A model generated the notes under the pieces. That model did not search any database and was not told the origin of the DNA. It worked only from the letters and a program-made list of their open reading frames with translations. Shown piece by piece: positions 9,860-17,258 of a stretch of DNA of 64,000 nt (its first letter is position 1; every line of letters begins with the position of its first letter). The position numbers and the translations under genes were made by a program. Where the stretch lies: NCBI GenBank assembly GCA_013151275.1, contig JAADIP010000092.1, positions 37,924-101,923 on the forward strand, read 5' to 3'. The stretch is from Calditrichota bacterium. GTDB lineage: Bacteria; Calditrichota; Calditrichia; Calditrichales; Calditrichaceae.

Positions 9860-10228
9860 TTAATCGATCTTTCCCGACGGATTGATCATGGATAAAAGTT
9901 TGTTCACAATTTTATCGATCACATCATCTTTCAGGTAAAAATCATTCTGGACTTTATTACGGAGTTCTTCGACTTCTTCCGGATTGAGCGTCGGTTTTTC
10001 CTGAACCAATTTCAGATAGCGCTCCGCTTCGGCTCTTAATTTTAAAAGCTCGCGGGCTGACTTGGAGATGTTGACGGTATCGCTTTTCTCCGGTTTTACC
10101 TCGCTGGCGGTCTGCGGCTGTTTGACGTCTTTGTAGATCGACTTTTTGATCTTTGTTTTTTTCTCAATCTTAGCGGCTTTATTCTGCTCGTTGTTCAAGC
10201 CGCCAAGCTGATTAATTTTGTCTATCAT
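9860..10228 (-). CDS. FlgM-like anti-sigma-28 factor (copy 2)
   Basis: 122 aa. The first half is Lys/Gln-rich and probably disordered. The second half (VNISKSARELLKLRAEAERYLKLV, then VEELRNKVQ...DDVIDKIVNKLL) matches the FlgM C-terminal helices and parallels the copy at 9318-9662. It is the last gene of the flagellin-fliS-fliD-flaG-flgN-like run and begins 6 bases after the preceding stop, so its expression probably follows the late flagellar operon. Two FlgM-like proteins in tandem but in different transcription units is unusual. Either could instead be a chaperone-like binding protein. Confidence 0.6.
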   Translation of the reverse strand: MIDKINQLGGLNNEQNKAAKIEKKTKIKKSIYKDVKQPQTASEVKPEKSDTVNISKSARELLKLRAEAERYLKLVQEKPTLNPEEVEELRNKVQNDFYLKDDVIDKIVNKLLSMINPSGKID

Positions 10229-10234
10229 GGCTAT

Positions 10235-10660
10235 TTACTCCTGAATGATATCCATTACCCGAGAATACCCATTATTATCTTTGCGGTTCTGTCTTCTTGC
10301 CGTGACTAAATCTGCATGTTGTTTTATATAACGGGTTTTACGTTCCCTTAATTGTTTATAAATTCGCTCATCTATTTTAACCAGTTGTTCCGCCAACGCC
10401 GAAATATCCTTAATGATCTCTTTGTCGGTTTCATCAACCTTTTGATCGGTAAGCTTGTTACGGAACTCCTCTAATTTCTGAATTTTATCGATCCATTGCT
10501 GCCGGAATTCCACCATCTTGTAAAGTACCGAGATGGGCAGAGTCTCGATCTGATCGACAATCTTTTCCGAAAATTGCAAAACTGCTTTGAAAGAATCAAG
10601 TTCTTTATTCAAAATCTGGTTCAAATTCTCTGCTGATTGAGTTTCCTGTTGAAACATCAT
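10235..10660 (-). CDS. Flagellar export chaperone candidate (FlgN/FliT-like helical protein)
   Basis: 141 aa, almost wholly helical and charged, no signal peptide. Long heptad-like helices (ILNKELDSFKAVLQFSEKIVDQIE, IDERIYKQLRERKTRYIKQH) and a size near 140 aa resemble FlgN/FliT chaperones, but I see no diagnostic motif. Two ATGs in a row start it; the first overlaps the flaG stop (ATGA), and GGGAGG lies just upstream. Its place between flaG and an flgM-like gene supports a filament or hook-associated export role. Function inferred mainly from context. Confidence 0.45.
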   Translation of the reverse strand: MMFQQETQSAENLNQILNKELDSFKAVLQFSEKIVDQIETLPISVLYKMVEFRQQWIDKIQKLEEFRNKLTDQKVDETDKEIIKDISALAEQLVKIDERIYKQLRERKTRYIKQHADLVTARRQNRKDNNGYSRVMDIIQE

Positions 10661-11037
10661 GCCCTCCCGTTATATATAATGCCGGCAATTTCTTCCATCT
10701 TTTTCATTAAGCTGACCATTTGTTCCGGCGGTATTTGACGAATAACCCTTCCCGTTTCTTTTTCAGTTACCAGTATCATCGGCATCTGTAATTCAGGATC
10801 ATAGGTAAACGTTATTTTTGTGCTAAAACGGTTAACAAATCGATTGGCAATGCTAATCAATTTATCGATTTGAATTTCCCTTTTTTCTTCTATCTGGGTT
10901 TCTTTTTCTCCTGCTTCTGGCTGCGACGAAGCCTTTTGCTTCGAGTTTTCATCTTTTAAATTAATAATTTTCGATTGATCCAGAGCAACTAATTTGGTTA
11001 CTTCCGAAGTATTCCCTATTTTATTAATGTCATCCAT
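10657..11037 (-). CDS. flaG: FlaG family flagellar protein
   Basis: 126 aa. The first 55 residues are low-complexity and Lys/Glu/Gln-rich. The C-terminal half (ISIANRFVNRFSTKITFTYD, then PMILVTEKETGRVIRQIPPEQMVSLM) matches the FlaG domain, with its characteristic V-x-D/E-x-x-T-G-x-VIRQIPPE core. FlaG proteins are linked to control of filament length. It sits directly downstream of fliD, the usual order, 22 bases away, and overlaps the next gene by 4 bases. Confidence 0.88.
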   Translation of the reverse strand: MDDINKIGNTSEVTKLVALDQSKIINLKDENSKQKASSQPEAGEKETQIEEKREIQIDKLISIANRFVNRFSTKITFTYDPELQMPMILVTEKETGRVIRQIPPEQMVSLMKKMEEIAGIIYNGRA

Positions 11038-11059
11038 GGTACCCTCCTTTTTAAGAGGT

Positions 11060-12535
11060 TCAGCCCATATTTAAAAACGAATTAAAAAATAACTGCTGAT
11101 TCTGCAGTACGTACATGGTCTGCTGAATTTTTGTAAATTCGTCAAAGTATTGCTTTTCCTTTTTATCCAGCAAGTCATTCATATAATCGATACGATCTTC
11201 CAGATTTTTAATTTGAGAGTCAATCTGCTTTTTGCTGCCGTCGATGGTGCCGCCTGTTTTCACAAATTTATCGATATAATCGGTTAATTTAACCGCGACG
11301 CCGTCGGAAGAATTAAAGAGATCGGAAACATAAGCCGGATTTGCCTCTACCGCCTGGTTAAATTTCTCCGAATCTTTAATCGACAATTTTCCGTCGCGAT
11401 CGGCTTCGATTCCAATGCTGTAGAGCAGTTTGTAATTTTGAGAAGATGCCGAGTCAACCGGTTCCGAAACAAGATTCCTGAGGTCGGCAATCATTCCGGA
11501 ATAGACATAATCGTCGCTTAAAGGACCGCGCTCGTAAGTATCGGGGTTTATGCGCGCCTTTGACTTCAAAAAATCTATTACTTCGTTATACTTATCGATA
11601 AAGTCCTGCACGTCTTTTTTCACGTTTTCGAGATTGGGATCGATGCTTACCGTAACTGGCTGCGTAAATGTGTCTAACAATTGGAATGCCACGCCGGTAT
11701 AAGCGTCGTCAACATTGTTTGAATCGCGGTACATGGTTAATCCGTCGAGTTCGAAAACCGAATTTAATTCGGAATCGGTGGCGGACGTTCCCACATTATA
11801 GATATAACCGCCGGTTGTTCCCGATGACTGCGCGGAATTATTGACATTCAATGTATCCAGAAGTGTGCTGGTGCCGAATCCCATGCGATAGGTATAACCG
11901 GTTTGTTCGCTTGTTAACACCATTCTGGAAACGCCGGTTTGTTCGCTGACCACAGAGGCGTGTATTACCTCGTCGCTGGTAATTGTTTCGTCAGCAACGG
12001 CTTGCGCCATTGCGTCGTTAATAGCGGTGCTGATCGTATCGAGAACCTGATCATTTGTGCCGCTGAAGGTATCGGCTGTTACGGTAACCGAAATTTGCAC
12101 TCTGTTATTGGGATCCGTATCGGTGGGATGAGCGACTTCCAGGGTAAAGGTTTGATCGGTTGTAAAACTGCTGAAATCGGTGCCGTCGTTTGAAAATTGG
12201 TTGGACACCCGGGTATCCGATTTCGCCAGTTGTTGAACGGAAAGGGAATGGTTTCCTTTTGATGCCGAATTTTCTACCCGCACGCCTACTTTTTGATCGT
12301 CGCTGGATTTGGCTTCTTTTGCCTGAAACGGCAGTACGATGGCATCCGTCAGGTATTCCAGTTTGGTTTTTAAGGCAGAAAGCTTGGAATCCAGCTCGCT
12401 GAAAACCGACTTACGGCTCGAGAGATCATTCTTTTGCTGAATGAGCTCATCTCTCGGGCGAGCTTCAAACATCATGTACTGATCAACAAGATATTGAATT
12501 GAATTGGTTGATCCGCCTATGGAACTAAAATCCAT
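11060..12535 (-). CDS. fliD: Flagellar hook-associated protein 2 (filament cap)
   Basis: 491 aa. The N-terminal domain (FSSIGGSTNSIQYLVDQYMM, RDELIQQKNDL) and the C-terminal coiled domain (TGGTIDGSKKQIDSQIKNLEDRIDYMND) are those of FliD. The protein caps the growing filament and folds exported flagellin. The mid-region holds two beta-rich domains. The C-terminus LQNQQLFFNSFLNMG is normal for the family. A ribosome site GGAGGGG precedes the ATG. It is flanked by fliS and flaG in the classic order. Confidence 0.95.
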   Translation of the reverse strand: MDFSSIGGSTNSIQYLVDQYMMFEARPRDELIQQKNDLSSRKSVFSELDSKLSALKTKLEYLTDAIVLPFQAKEAKSSDDQKVGVRVENSASKGNHSLSVQQLAKSDTRVSNQFSNDGTDFSSFTTDQTFTLEVAHPTDTDPNNRVQISVTVTADTFSGTNDQVLDTISTAINDAMAQAVADETITSDEVIHASVVSEQTGVSRMVLTSEQTGYTYRMGFGTSTLLDTLNVNNSAQSSGTTGGYIYNVGTSATDSELNSVFELDGLTMYRDSNNVDDAYTGVAFQLLDTFTQPVTVSIDPNLENVKKDVQDFIDKYNEVIDFLKSKARINPDTYERGPLSDDYVYSGMIADLRNLVSEPVDSASSQNYKLLYSIGIEADRDGKLSIKDSEKFNQAVEANPAYVSDLFNSSDGVAVKLTDYIDKFVKTGGTIDGSKKQIDSQIKNLEDRIDYMNDLLDKKEKQYFDEFTKIQQTMYVLQNQQLFFNSFLNMG

Positions 12536-12555
12536 GATCCCCTCCTAACCATACT

Positions 12556-12882
12556 TCAGGGTAAATTAAAAGCTTTTACCCAGGTACGTTTTAGGTCTGT
12601 AAAAATGGCTTTTGCCTCATCAAAACGTTTTTGATTAATTAAATTGCCAAGATACCGATAAACCGAGAGAAACGTTTCGGCGGTTTCCTTATAATCAAAG
12701 TTCAAAGACTGAATCAGATTATTGACCGCCGTTCTGGCTTTAACGGGATCTTTTTGAGCGCATGCCGTAGCGCCGAATTCATAAATATAGGCGACTAACT
12801 CTTCGCGGCTGGCGGACATAATTTTCTGAACAAGATACGGATTGGCGTTCCTTTTTCTCGGTTTTTGTTGGTAGTTCAGCAT
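12556..12882 (-). CDS. fliS: Flagellar export chaperone FliS
   Basis: 108 aa, all-helical, slightly shorter than most FliS (about 125-130). The pattern NPYLVQKIMSASREELVAYIYEFGATACAQKD corresponds to the FliS N-terminal helices that bind the flagellin C-terminus (Y-x-x-x-x-V/I-x-x-A-s-p-e-x-L-i-x-x-L-Y). It follows flagellin 1 by 77 bases containing a perfect hairpin and precedes fliD by 20 bases. Confidence 0.85.
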   Translation of the reverse strand: MLNYQQKPRKRNANPYLVQKIMSASREELVAYIYEFGATACAQKDPVKARTAVNNLIQSLNFDYKETAETFLSVYRYLGNLINQKRFDEAKAIFTDLKRTWVKAFNLP

Positions 12883-12910
12883 GATTTTACACTCCCTTTA
12901 AATGTTTAAA

Positions 12911-12935
12911 AGGTGGAGAGGGTTACTCTCCACCT
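12911..12935 (-). terminator. Hairpin between flagellin 1 and fliS (attenuator-like)
   Basis: A perfect 10-bp stem (AGGTGGAGAG / CTCTCCACCT) with a 5-base loop lies just after the flagellin stop. On the minus strand it is followed by TTTTAAAC, a weak U-tract, so it is more likely to damp than to stop transcription into fliS-fliD, or to protect the abundant flagellin mRNA 3' end. Confidence 0.65.
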
Positions 12936-12959
12936 GGATCATTGGGTTGCTGTCATCCA

Positions 12960-13784
12960 TTAACGGAACATCGACAATACCAATTGCGGCGCCGAGTTTG
13001 CCTGAGTTAACGATGAAAGCGATGTCTGTTGCAGAATCTGCAGCTTCATTACTTCCATCTGCTCTTTGGCAAAGTCCGCATCCTCAATGGTACTGCGTAC
13101 CGAGTCGGTATTGGTGATGGCATTGGACAAGTTGGATTGTTTTGATTGCAATCTTACCTTGTACTCACCCAGAGTTTTCATGTGACCGGAAAGCGTATCG
13201 ATTGCGGAACTGATGGTCGAAATGGCGGTGCTTGCGCCATTTGCCGTGCTAAGATCGATGCTGTCGATACCTAAAGCCGCGCTGTCTGCATCACCCAGAG
13301 AAACGGACAATTGTTCCGAGCCTTTTTCTCCGGTTTGGAATGCCGTGGAATACGTTCCGTCGATCAACTTGTTGTCGTTAAACGTGGCGTTTGTTACGAT
13401 GTCGTCGATTTCGGAAATCAGAGCGGATGCCTGACCGTCGATTGCGGAGCGCTGAGTTGAGTTTAAACTACCATCAGCAGCCTGGGTCGCTTTTTCCTTC
13501 AAGGTTTGCAGAATGTCCATGATGTTGCCATAAGCGCCCTCGGCAACGTCCAGGATGTTCTGAGCGTTGGATACATTGTCCAGAGCAACTTGCAAACCTC
13601 GTTTACGAGCTTCCAGACCTCGAGCCAACATGTAACCTGCAGGATCTTCCGCCGGCGAGTTAATCCGCTTACCAGTGGCAAGACGCAACTGGTGCGTAGC
13701 GATTTTGTCGCTCACCTTCGAAAGAATGGTGATGTTCTGCATGGCTGGGATGTTGGCAGCAATACGGGTTAAATCGGCTCCCAT
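12960..13784 (-). CDS. fliC: Flagellin 1
   Basis: 274 aa. N-terminal D0/D1 (NIPAMQNITILSKVSDKI, LATGKRINSPAEDPAGYMLA) and C-terminal D1/D0 (STIEDADFAKEQMEVMK, ILQQTSLSSLTQANSAPQLV) are classic flagellin segments that build the filament core. The variable D2/D3 region is almost absent, giving a short flagellin. Strong GGAGG ribosome site. It is closely similar to flagellin 2 along its whole length. It is expressed from the sigma-28-like promoter at 13863-13886 and followed by fliS-fliD. Confidence 0.95.
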   Translation of the reverse strand: MGADLTRIAANIPAMQNITILSKVSDKIATHQLRLATGKRINSPAEDPAGYMLARGLEARKRGLQVALDNVSNAQNILDVAEGAYGNIMDILQTLKEKATQAADGSLNSTQRSAIDGQASALISEIDDIVTNATFNDNKLIDGTYSTAFQTGEKGSEQLSVSLGDADSAALGIDSIDLSTANGASTAISTISSAIDTLSGHMKTLGEYKVRLQSKQSNLSNAITNTDSVRSTIEDADFAKEQMEVMKLQILQQTSLSSLTQANSAPQLVLSMFR

Positions 13785-14120
13785 TGTTAAACCTCCTTAA
13801 TTTAGTTAATTTGACCTTCGTCCCGGAAATTATTTTCCGTTTTTTTGACGTCTAATTTCTATGTCGTAGGGTATTTTCTTTTTTTAAATTTTTTTTCTGC
13901 CCGCTCATTAAAATTATTATTTTCTGTAAAATCTGCCTAATCCCATTAATCGGCGACCATGTTATCTTCACTAAAAAAATCGGCGGGTCGGGCGGGCTTT
14001 AAAATTTTTTTGATTGTTTGATTAATTGCCGAAAATGGTTATTTAAAGGAATTCTGGCAGGAATGAGGAACTTTTTGTTTTTAAGGTATTTTCCCATCTC
14101 CGGATGTACATGAACTGCAA
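13785..14120. other. Gap holding the flagellin 1 promoter and leader
   Basis: 336 bases without a gene. The right part of the flagellin leader has A/T-rich runs and a small hairpin (GGAAATTATTTTCC) near 13827. Beyond the promoter I see only A/T-rich sequence and the 3' flank of the DUF4143 remnant. Confidence 0.5.
13863..13886 (-). promoter_or_regulatory. Sigma-28-type promoter candidate for flagellin 1 operon
   Basis: On the minus strand TAAA (13886-13883), 16 bases, CGAC (13866-13863) then ATAG. The spacer carries the A-run and ACCCT element seen in the flagellin 2 promoter. The leader to the ATG at 13784 is about 70 bases and includes GGAGG. Confidence 0.65.
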
Positions 14121-14523
14121 TTAACAAAAATCCGTCGCAAAAAGTTTTCCGGCAAAATAAAGCGGGATGTATTTTATAATTCGATCCTTCCGGGAAAAGG
14201 GCTTTTCGGATAAAATAAAGGCACAAGTCGGATTATATTTAAGAATATATTGCCTTAAACTTTTTGTTTTTGTCCGGATTCCCGATTTTACTTCAACGGG
14301 AATAATACGATCTTCTTTTACTATTAAAAATTCAATTTCCGAATTTCTCTCGTTCCACCCATATAATTGAGAACCGGATGCTGTTAATAATTCCGCAGCC
14401 GCGAAGTTTTCAATAAAAAATCCCTTTGTTGTTCCGTAATTTCCCAACAAAACAGCAGAAGGCGGAATATTTAGCATCAGAAGGCGGAATATTTAGCATT
14501 GCGCCCAATAATCCCACGTCTAT
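14121..14523 (-). pseudogene. Remnant of a DUF4143 AAA-ATPase, C-terminal domain only
   Basis: The frame from 14477 encodes 118 aa with DUF4143 hallmarks: LLGNYGTTKGFFIENF, LYGWNERNSEIEFLIV, IIPVEVKSGIRTKTKSL and IPLYFAGKLF. The ATPase half is missing. Upstream, another frame reads IDVGLLGAMLNIPPS (14523 downward), the usual DvGLL start of this domain, preceded by a TGA. The frame switch is caused by an exact 22-bp tandem duplication (14456-14477 and 14478-14499); removing one copy joins the two parts seamlessly. The intact family are AAA proteins of unknown role with a nuclease-like C-terminus. This copy is dead, sits between two flagellin genes and probably entered by insertion. Confidence 0.8.
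14456..14499. repeat. Exact 22-bp tandem duplication
   Basis: Two identical 22-base units lie side by side, at 14456-14477 and 14478-14499, each ending GGCGGAATATTTAGCAT. The length is not a multiple of three, so it shifts the DUF4143 frame. Perfect identity suggests a recent event. Confidence 0.95.
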
Positions 14524-14649
14524 TCAGAATTTTTGCAAGGAAAAACTCGTAAATTTACGAATTTTTGCAGGGAATAAGTTGCTTTGTGCGCTCTTGCAAT
14601 ATCTTCCATGATAAGATGATTGTGCCGGTTTGTTAAAAGTGAAACGGGT

Positions 14650-14682
14650 CAAAAAAAAACGGAGAGATAAACCCTCCGCTTT
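14650..14682 (-). terminator. Intrinsic terminator of flagellin 2
   Basis: On the minus strand a CGGAG / CTCCG stem with a 9-base loop is followed by nine T residues (14659-14651). It lies about 30 bases after the flagellin 2 stop at 14712, so that gene is probably a single-gene transcript. Confidence 0.75.
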
Positions 14683-14711
14683 TTAAAAGTTTGATTTGCA
14701 AGCCGTGTTAA

Positions 14712-15539
14712 TTATTGACGGAACATGGACAGCACTAACTGCGGCGCCTGATTAGCCTGAGTAAGAGACGAAAGGGATGTTTGTTGCAATATCTGCAGCT
14801 TCATCACTTCCATCTGTTCGGTGGCAAAATCAGCGTCTTCGATCGTGCTTCGGACGGCTTCGGTATTGGTGATGGCGTTGGACAGCGACGATTGCTTGGA
14901 TTGTAAGCGCACCTTGTATTCTCCCAAAGTTCTCATCCGTGAGGACAGCGTTTCGATTGCGGTGGTCAAAGTGGAAATTGCCGTGCTCGCTCCGTTTGCG
15001 GTGGAAAGGTCGATGCTGTCGATTCCGAGAGACGCGCTGTCGGCGGCGCCCAGAGTAACGGATAATTGCTGCGTGCCCTTTTCTCCGGTCTGGAAGGCGG
15101 TCGAAAAGCTTCCGTCGATCAATTTGTTGTCGTTAAAAGTAGTGTTGTCGGTGATGTCGTCGATCTCCGCAATCAAAGCGTCCGCCTGACCGTCAATAGC
15201 GGAGCGCTGAGATGAGTTCAAACTACCGTCGGCGGCTTGAGTTGCTTTTTCCTTTAATGTCTGAAGAATGTCCATAATATTCGAATACGCACCCTCGGCA
15301 ACGTCAAGGATATTCTGAGCGTTCGAGACATTCTCCATGGCTACCTGCAAACCGCGTTTCCGTGATTCCAGACCGCGCGCTAACATGTAACCCGCAGGAT
15401 CTTCCGAAGGCGAATTGATGCGCTTACCGGTAGCTAACTTAAGTTGATGTTGGGCGATCTTGTCGCTTATTCTCGCCAGAATGTTCACATTCTGCATCGC
15501 CGGAATGTTGGCATTAATACGTGTTAAATCTGCACCCAT
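14712..15539 (-). CDS. fliC: Flagellin 2
   Basis: 275 aa, closely matching flagellin 1 over the whole length with scattered substitutions (for example NANIPAMQNVNILARISDKI against AANIPAMQNITILSKVSDKI) and one extra Gln at the C-terminus (SMFRQ). D0/D1 only, no sizeable D2/D3. Ribosome site AGGAGGG. It has its own sigma-28-like promoter and terminator, separate from the flagellin 1 operon, so the two filament subunits can be made in different amounts. Likely a gene duplication later separated by the DUF4143 insertion. Confidence 0.95.
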   Translation of the reverse strand: MGADLTRINANIPAMQNVNILARISDKIAQHQLKLATGKRINSPSEDPAGYMLARGLESRKRGLQVAMENVSNAQNILDVAEGAYSNIMDILQTLKEKATQAADGSLNSSQRSAIDGQADALIAEIDDITDNTTFNDNKLIDGSFSTAFQTGEKGTQQLSVTLGAADSASLGIDSIDLSTANGASTAISTLTTAIETLSSRMRTLGEYKVRLQSKQSSLSNAITNTEAVRSTIEDADFATEQMEVMKLQILQQTSLSSLTQANQAPQLVLSMFRQ

Positions 15540-16112
15540 GATTTGTTCCCTCCTACGAAAATTAATTCGTCCTTTTTGTTAGTTGACTTCTAATACATAG
15601 ATCGTGGGTTTTCATTTTTTTTAAATTTTTTTAATTTTTCTGTTTCAAATCTCTTTGTTAAAAACACTGAACCACGGGTCGGTACAAATGCGTGAAACCC
15701 TTTTGTGACGCGGTTTTACCCGCCCTTGATGAGTAACAAGTGACAGAGTGACAAAGTTACAAAGTGACAAGGTCGTAATGCGTGACAGAGTGATAAGACA
15801 GGCTTCCTTCGACAGGCTCAGGAAGCGAGAGTGACAAGCTCAGGAAGCGAGAGTGACGAAGTGAGAAGTAAGAAAAATGAAAAAGGAAAAATGACAAAAG
15901 AAAAAGATTATCAGAAAGCAGAAAGCCGTGATGAGTGATTGGAGAGGTCCGCTTAACCCTTAACCCTTACACCCTTAACGATTAATAAATTCTGCCAAAA
16001 AAACAAGAATTTTAGTATTAATATAATAATGAGTAATTTGGGTTAATGTTTTGTCTTTCAAACACCGATTATTTAAATTTATAATCGGACAAAACTACCC
16101 GGGAAATTCATA
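15540..16112. repeat. Intergenic repeat island B
   Basis: This 573-base gap holds the flagellin 2 promoter at its left end and no gene. From 15728 it is built of tandem-like words (GAGTAACAAGTGACAGAGTGACAAAG), then a 62-base module (15797-15858) repeated inverted at 18649-18711, then A-rich filler. A 36-base module (15944-15979) is matched perfectly, inverted, at 35701-35736. The right end (15938-16032) resembles 4045-4127. Close to the next gene is an inverted repeat CCGATTAT (16065-16072) / ATAATCGG (16081-16088), a possible operator or hairpin in the leader of 16113. Confidence 0.85.
15601..15623 (-). promoter_or_regulatory. Sigma-28-type promoter for flagellin 2
   Basis: On the minus strand TAAA (15623-15620), exactly 15 bases, then CGAT (15604-15601) followed by CTATG. 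This is the closest of the four sites to the FliA consensus. The leader to the ATG is about 55 bases. Confidence 0.72.
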
Positions 16113-17258
16113 ATGCAGTTCAGAATAGAAGTAATTCACGACAATCAAAGCTTTTTATCTTTACAAAGACAATGGCAACATCTTATCGAAAAAGCTCAAA
16201 TCGATTCTCCCTTTTTAACCCATGAATGGATGTACGAATGGTGGCAGGTTTACAAGGGTCGTCTTTCCGCAGACAGTAAATTGAACATCATTACGGTTTA
16301 TTCTTCCGATGAAAGGGGGGAGCTTCTTGCAGTTCTTCCGCTTTTTGAACAAAAGAAACGATTCGGTCGCGGGGGAACCTTTAAAGCGATGCGCTTGATG
16401 GGCACCGAATTTGAATCAAGCGATTACCTTGATATCATCGCGTTACCGAAGCACAAAAACACTTTTATTCAGGCGATTTTTTCCGATCAACAGGTAATCA
16501 AATTATTCGAACAAAACGATATCATTGAATTTGCCAATGTTCACGATTCTTCCGCTTTGTTAAAGAAAAAAGAAATAATCGCCAATCTGCTGAATACCAC
16601 ACCTTACTCTTATAAGACCAAGGTGTGTCCTTACCTTTCTCTGCCCGACTCGTTTGACGAATTCCGCAACAGACTATCGCGGAATTTTCGTTCCAATTTA
16701 AAACGAACGCAAAATAAAATGAAACGCAGCGGATTGACAATAGAGATTGTTTCGGACGTTTCGGAAATAGATGAGGCGATTCGCAGGCTGTTTGAACTTC
16801 ACCAATCCCGATTCCGGTCCAAGCAGGCGGATACAAAGTTTAATTTTGAGGCGCGCGGAGAATTCCATACGCGTGTGGCAAAATTGTTCCTAAAAAAAGG
16901 ATGGCTGCAACTCTATCAGATAAAGAATAAAAACACCGTCATCGGATCGCTTTACTGTTTTAAATTTGCGGACAGCATGATGTATGTTCAGGGGGGATTT
17001 GATCCTGAGTACGGTAAATTAGGGTTGGGTAATCAGATTATTTTCAGGGCAATAGAAGACGCCATTGCTCTCGGTCTTAAAAAATTCGATTTTATGCGCG
17101 GAAACGAAGCGTATAAATACCGCTGGACTTCCGAAAAGATATTTTTGCACACACTGCTGTTTCCTCTTTCGTTTAAAGCCAGAATGTACGTTTTCGGTCA
17201 GGACATCTTCTTTAAAAGCAAACAATTTGTTAAACGCATTTTGGGGAAAAATCGATGA
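16113..17258 (+). CDS. GNAT-fold acyltransferase, CelD/BcsL (Acetyltransf_6) family
   Basis: 381 aa, soluble. The N-terminal half has SPFLTHEWMYEWWQVY and the LPLF...MGTEFESSDYLDII segment; the centre has FRNRLSRNFRSNLKR; the C-terminal GNAT half has LYQIKNKNTVIGSLYCFKF, then YGKLGLGNQIIFRAIEDAI and FDFMRGNEAYKYRW. This is the pattern of CelD/BcsL-like proteins found in polysaccharide and cell-surface loci, thought to transfer an acyl group to sugars or amino sugars. The stop overlaps the next start (ATGA), so it is translationally coupled to the WbqC-like gene. The substrate cannot be told from sequence. Confidence 0.85.
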   Translation: MQFRIEVIHDNQSFLSLQRQWQHLIEKAQIDSPFLTHEWMYEWWQVYKGRLSADSKLNIITVYSSDERGELLAVLPLFEQKKRFGRGGTFKAMRLMGTEFESSDYLDIIALPKHKNTFIQAIFSDQQVIKLFEQNDIIEFANVHDSSALLKKKEIIANLLNTTPYSYKTKVCPYLSLPDSFDEFRNRLSRNFRSNLKRTQNKMKRSGLTIEIVSDVSEIDEAIRRLFELHQSRFRSKQADTKFNFEARGEFHTRVAKLFLKKGWLQLYQIKNKNTVIGSLYCFKFADSMMYVQGGFDPEYGKLGLGNQIIFRAIEDAIALGLKKFDFMRGNEAYKYRWTSEKIFLHTLLFPLSFKARMYVFGQDIFFKSKQFVKRILGKNR

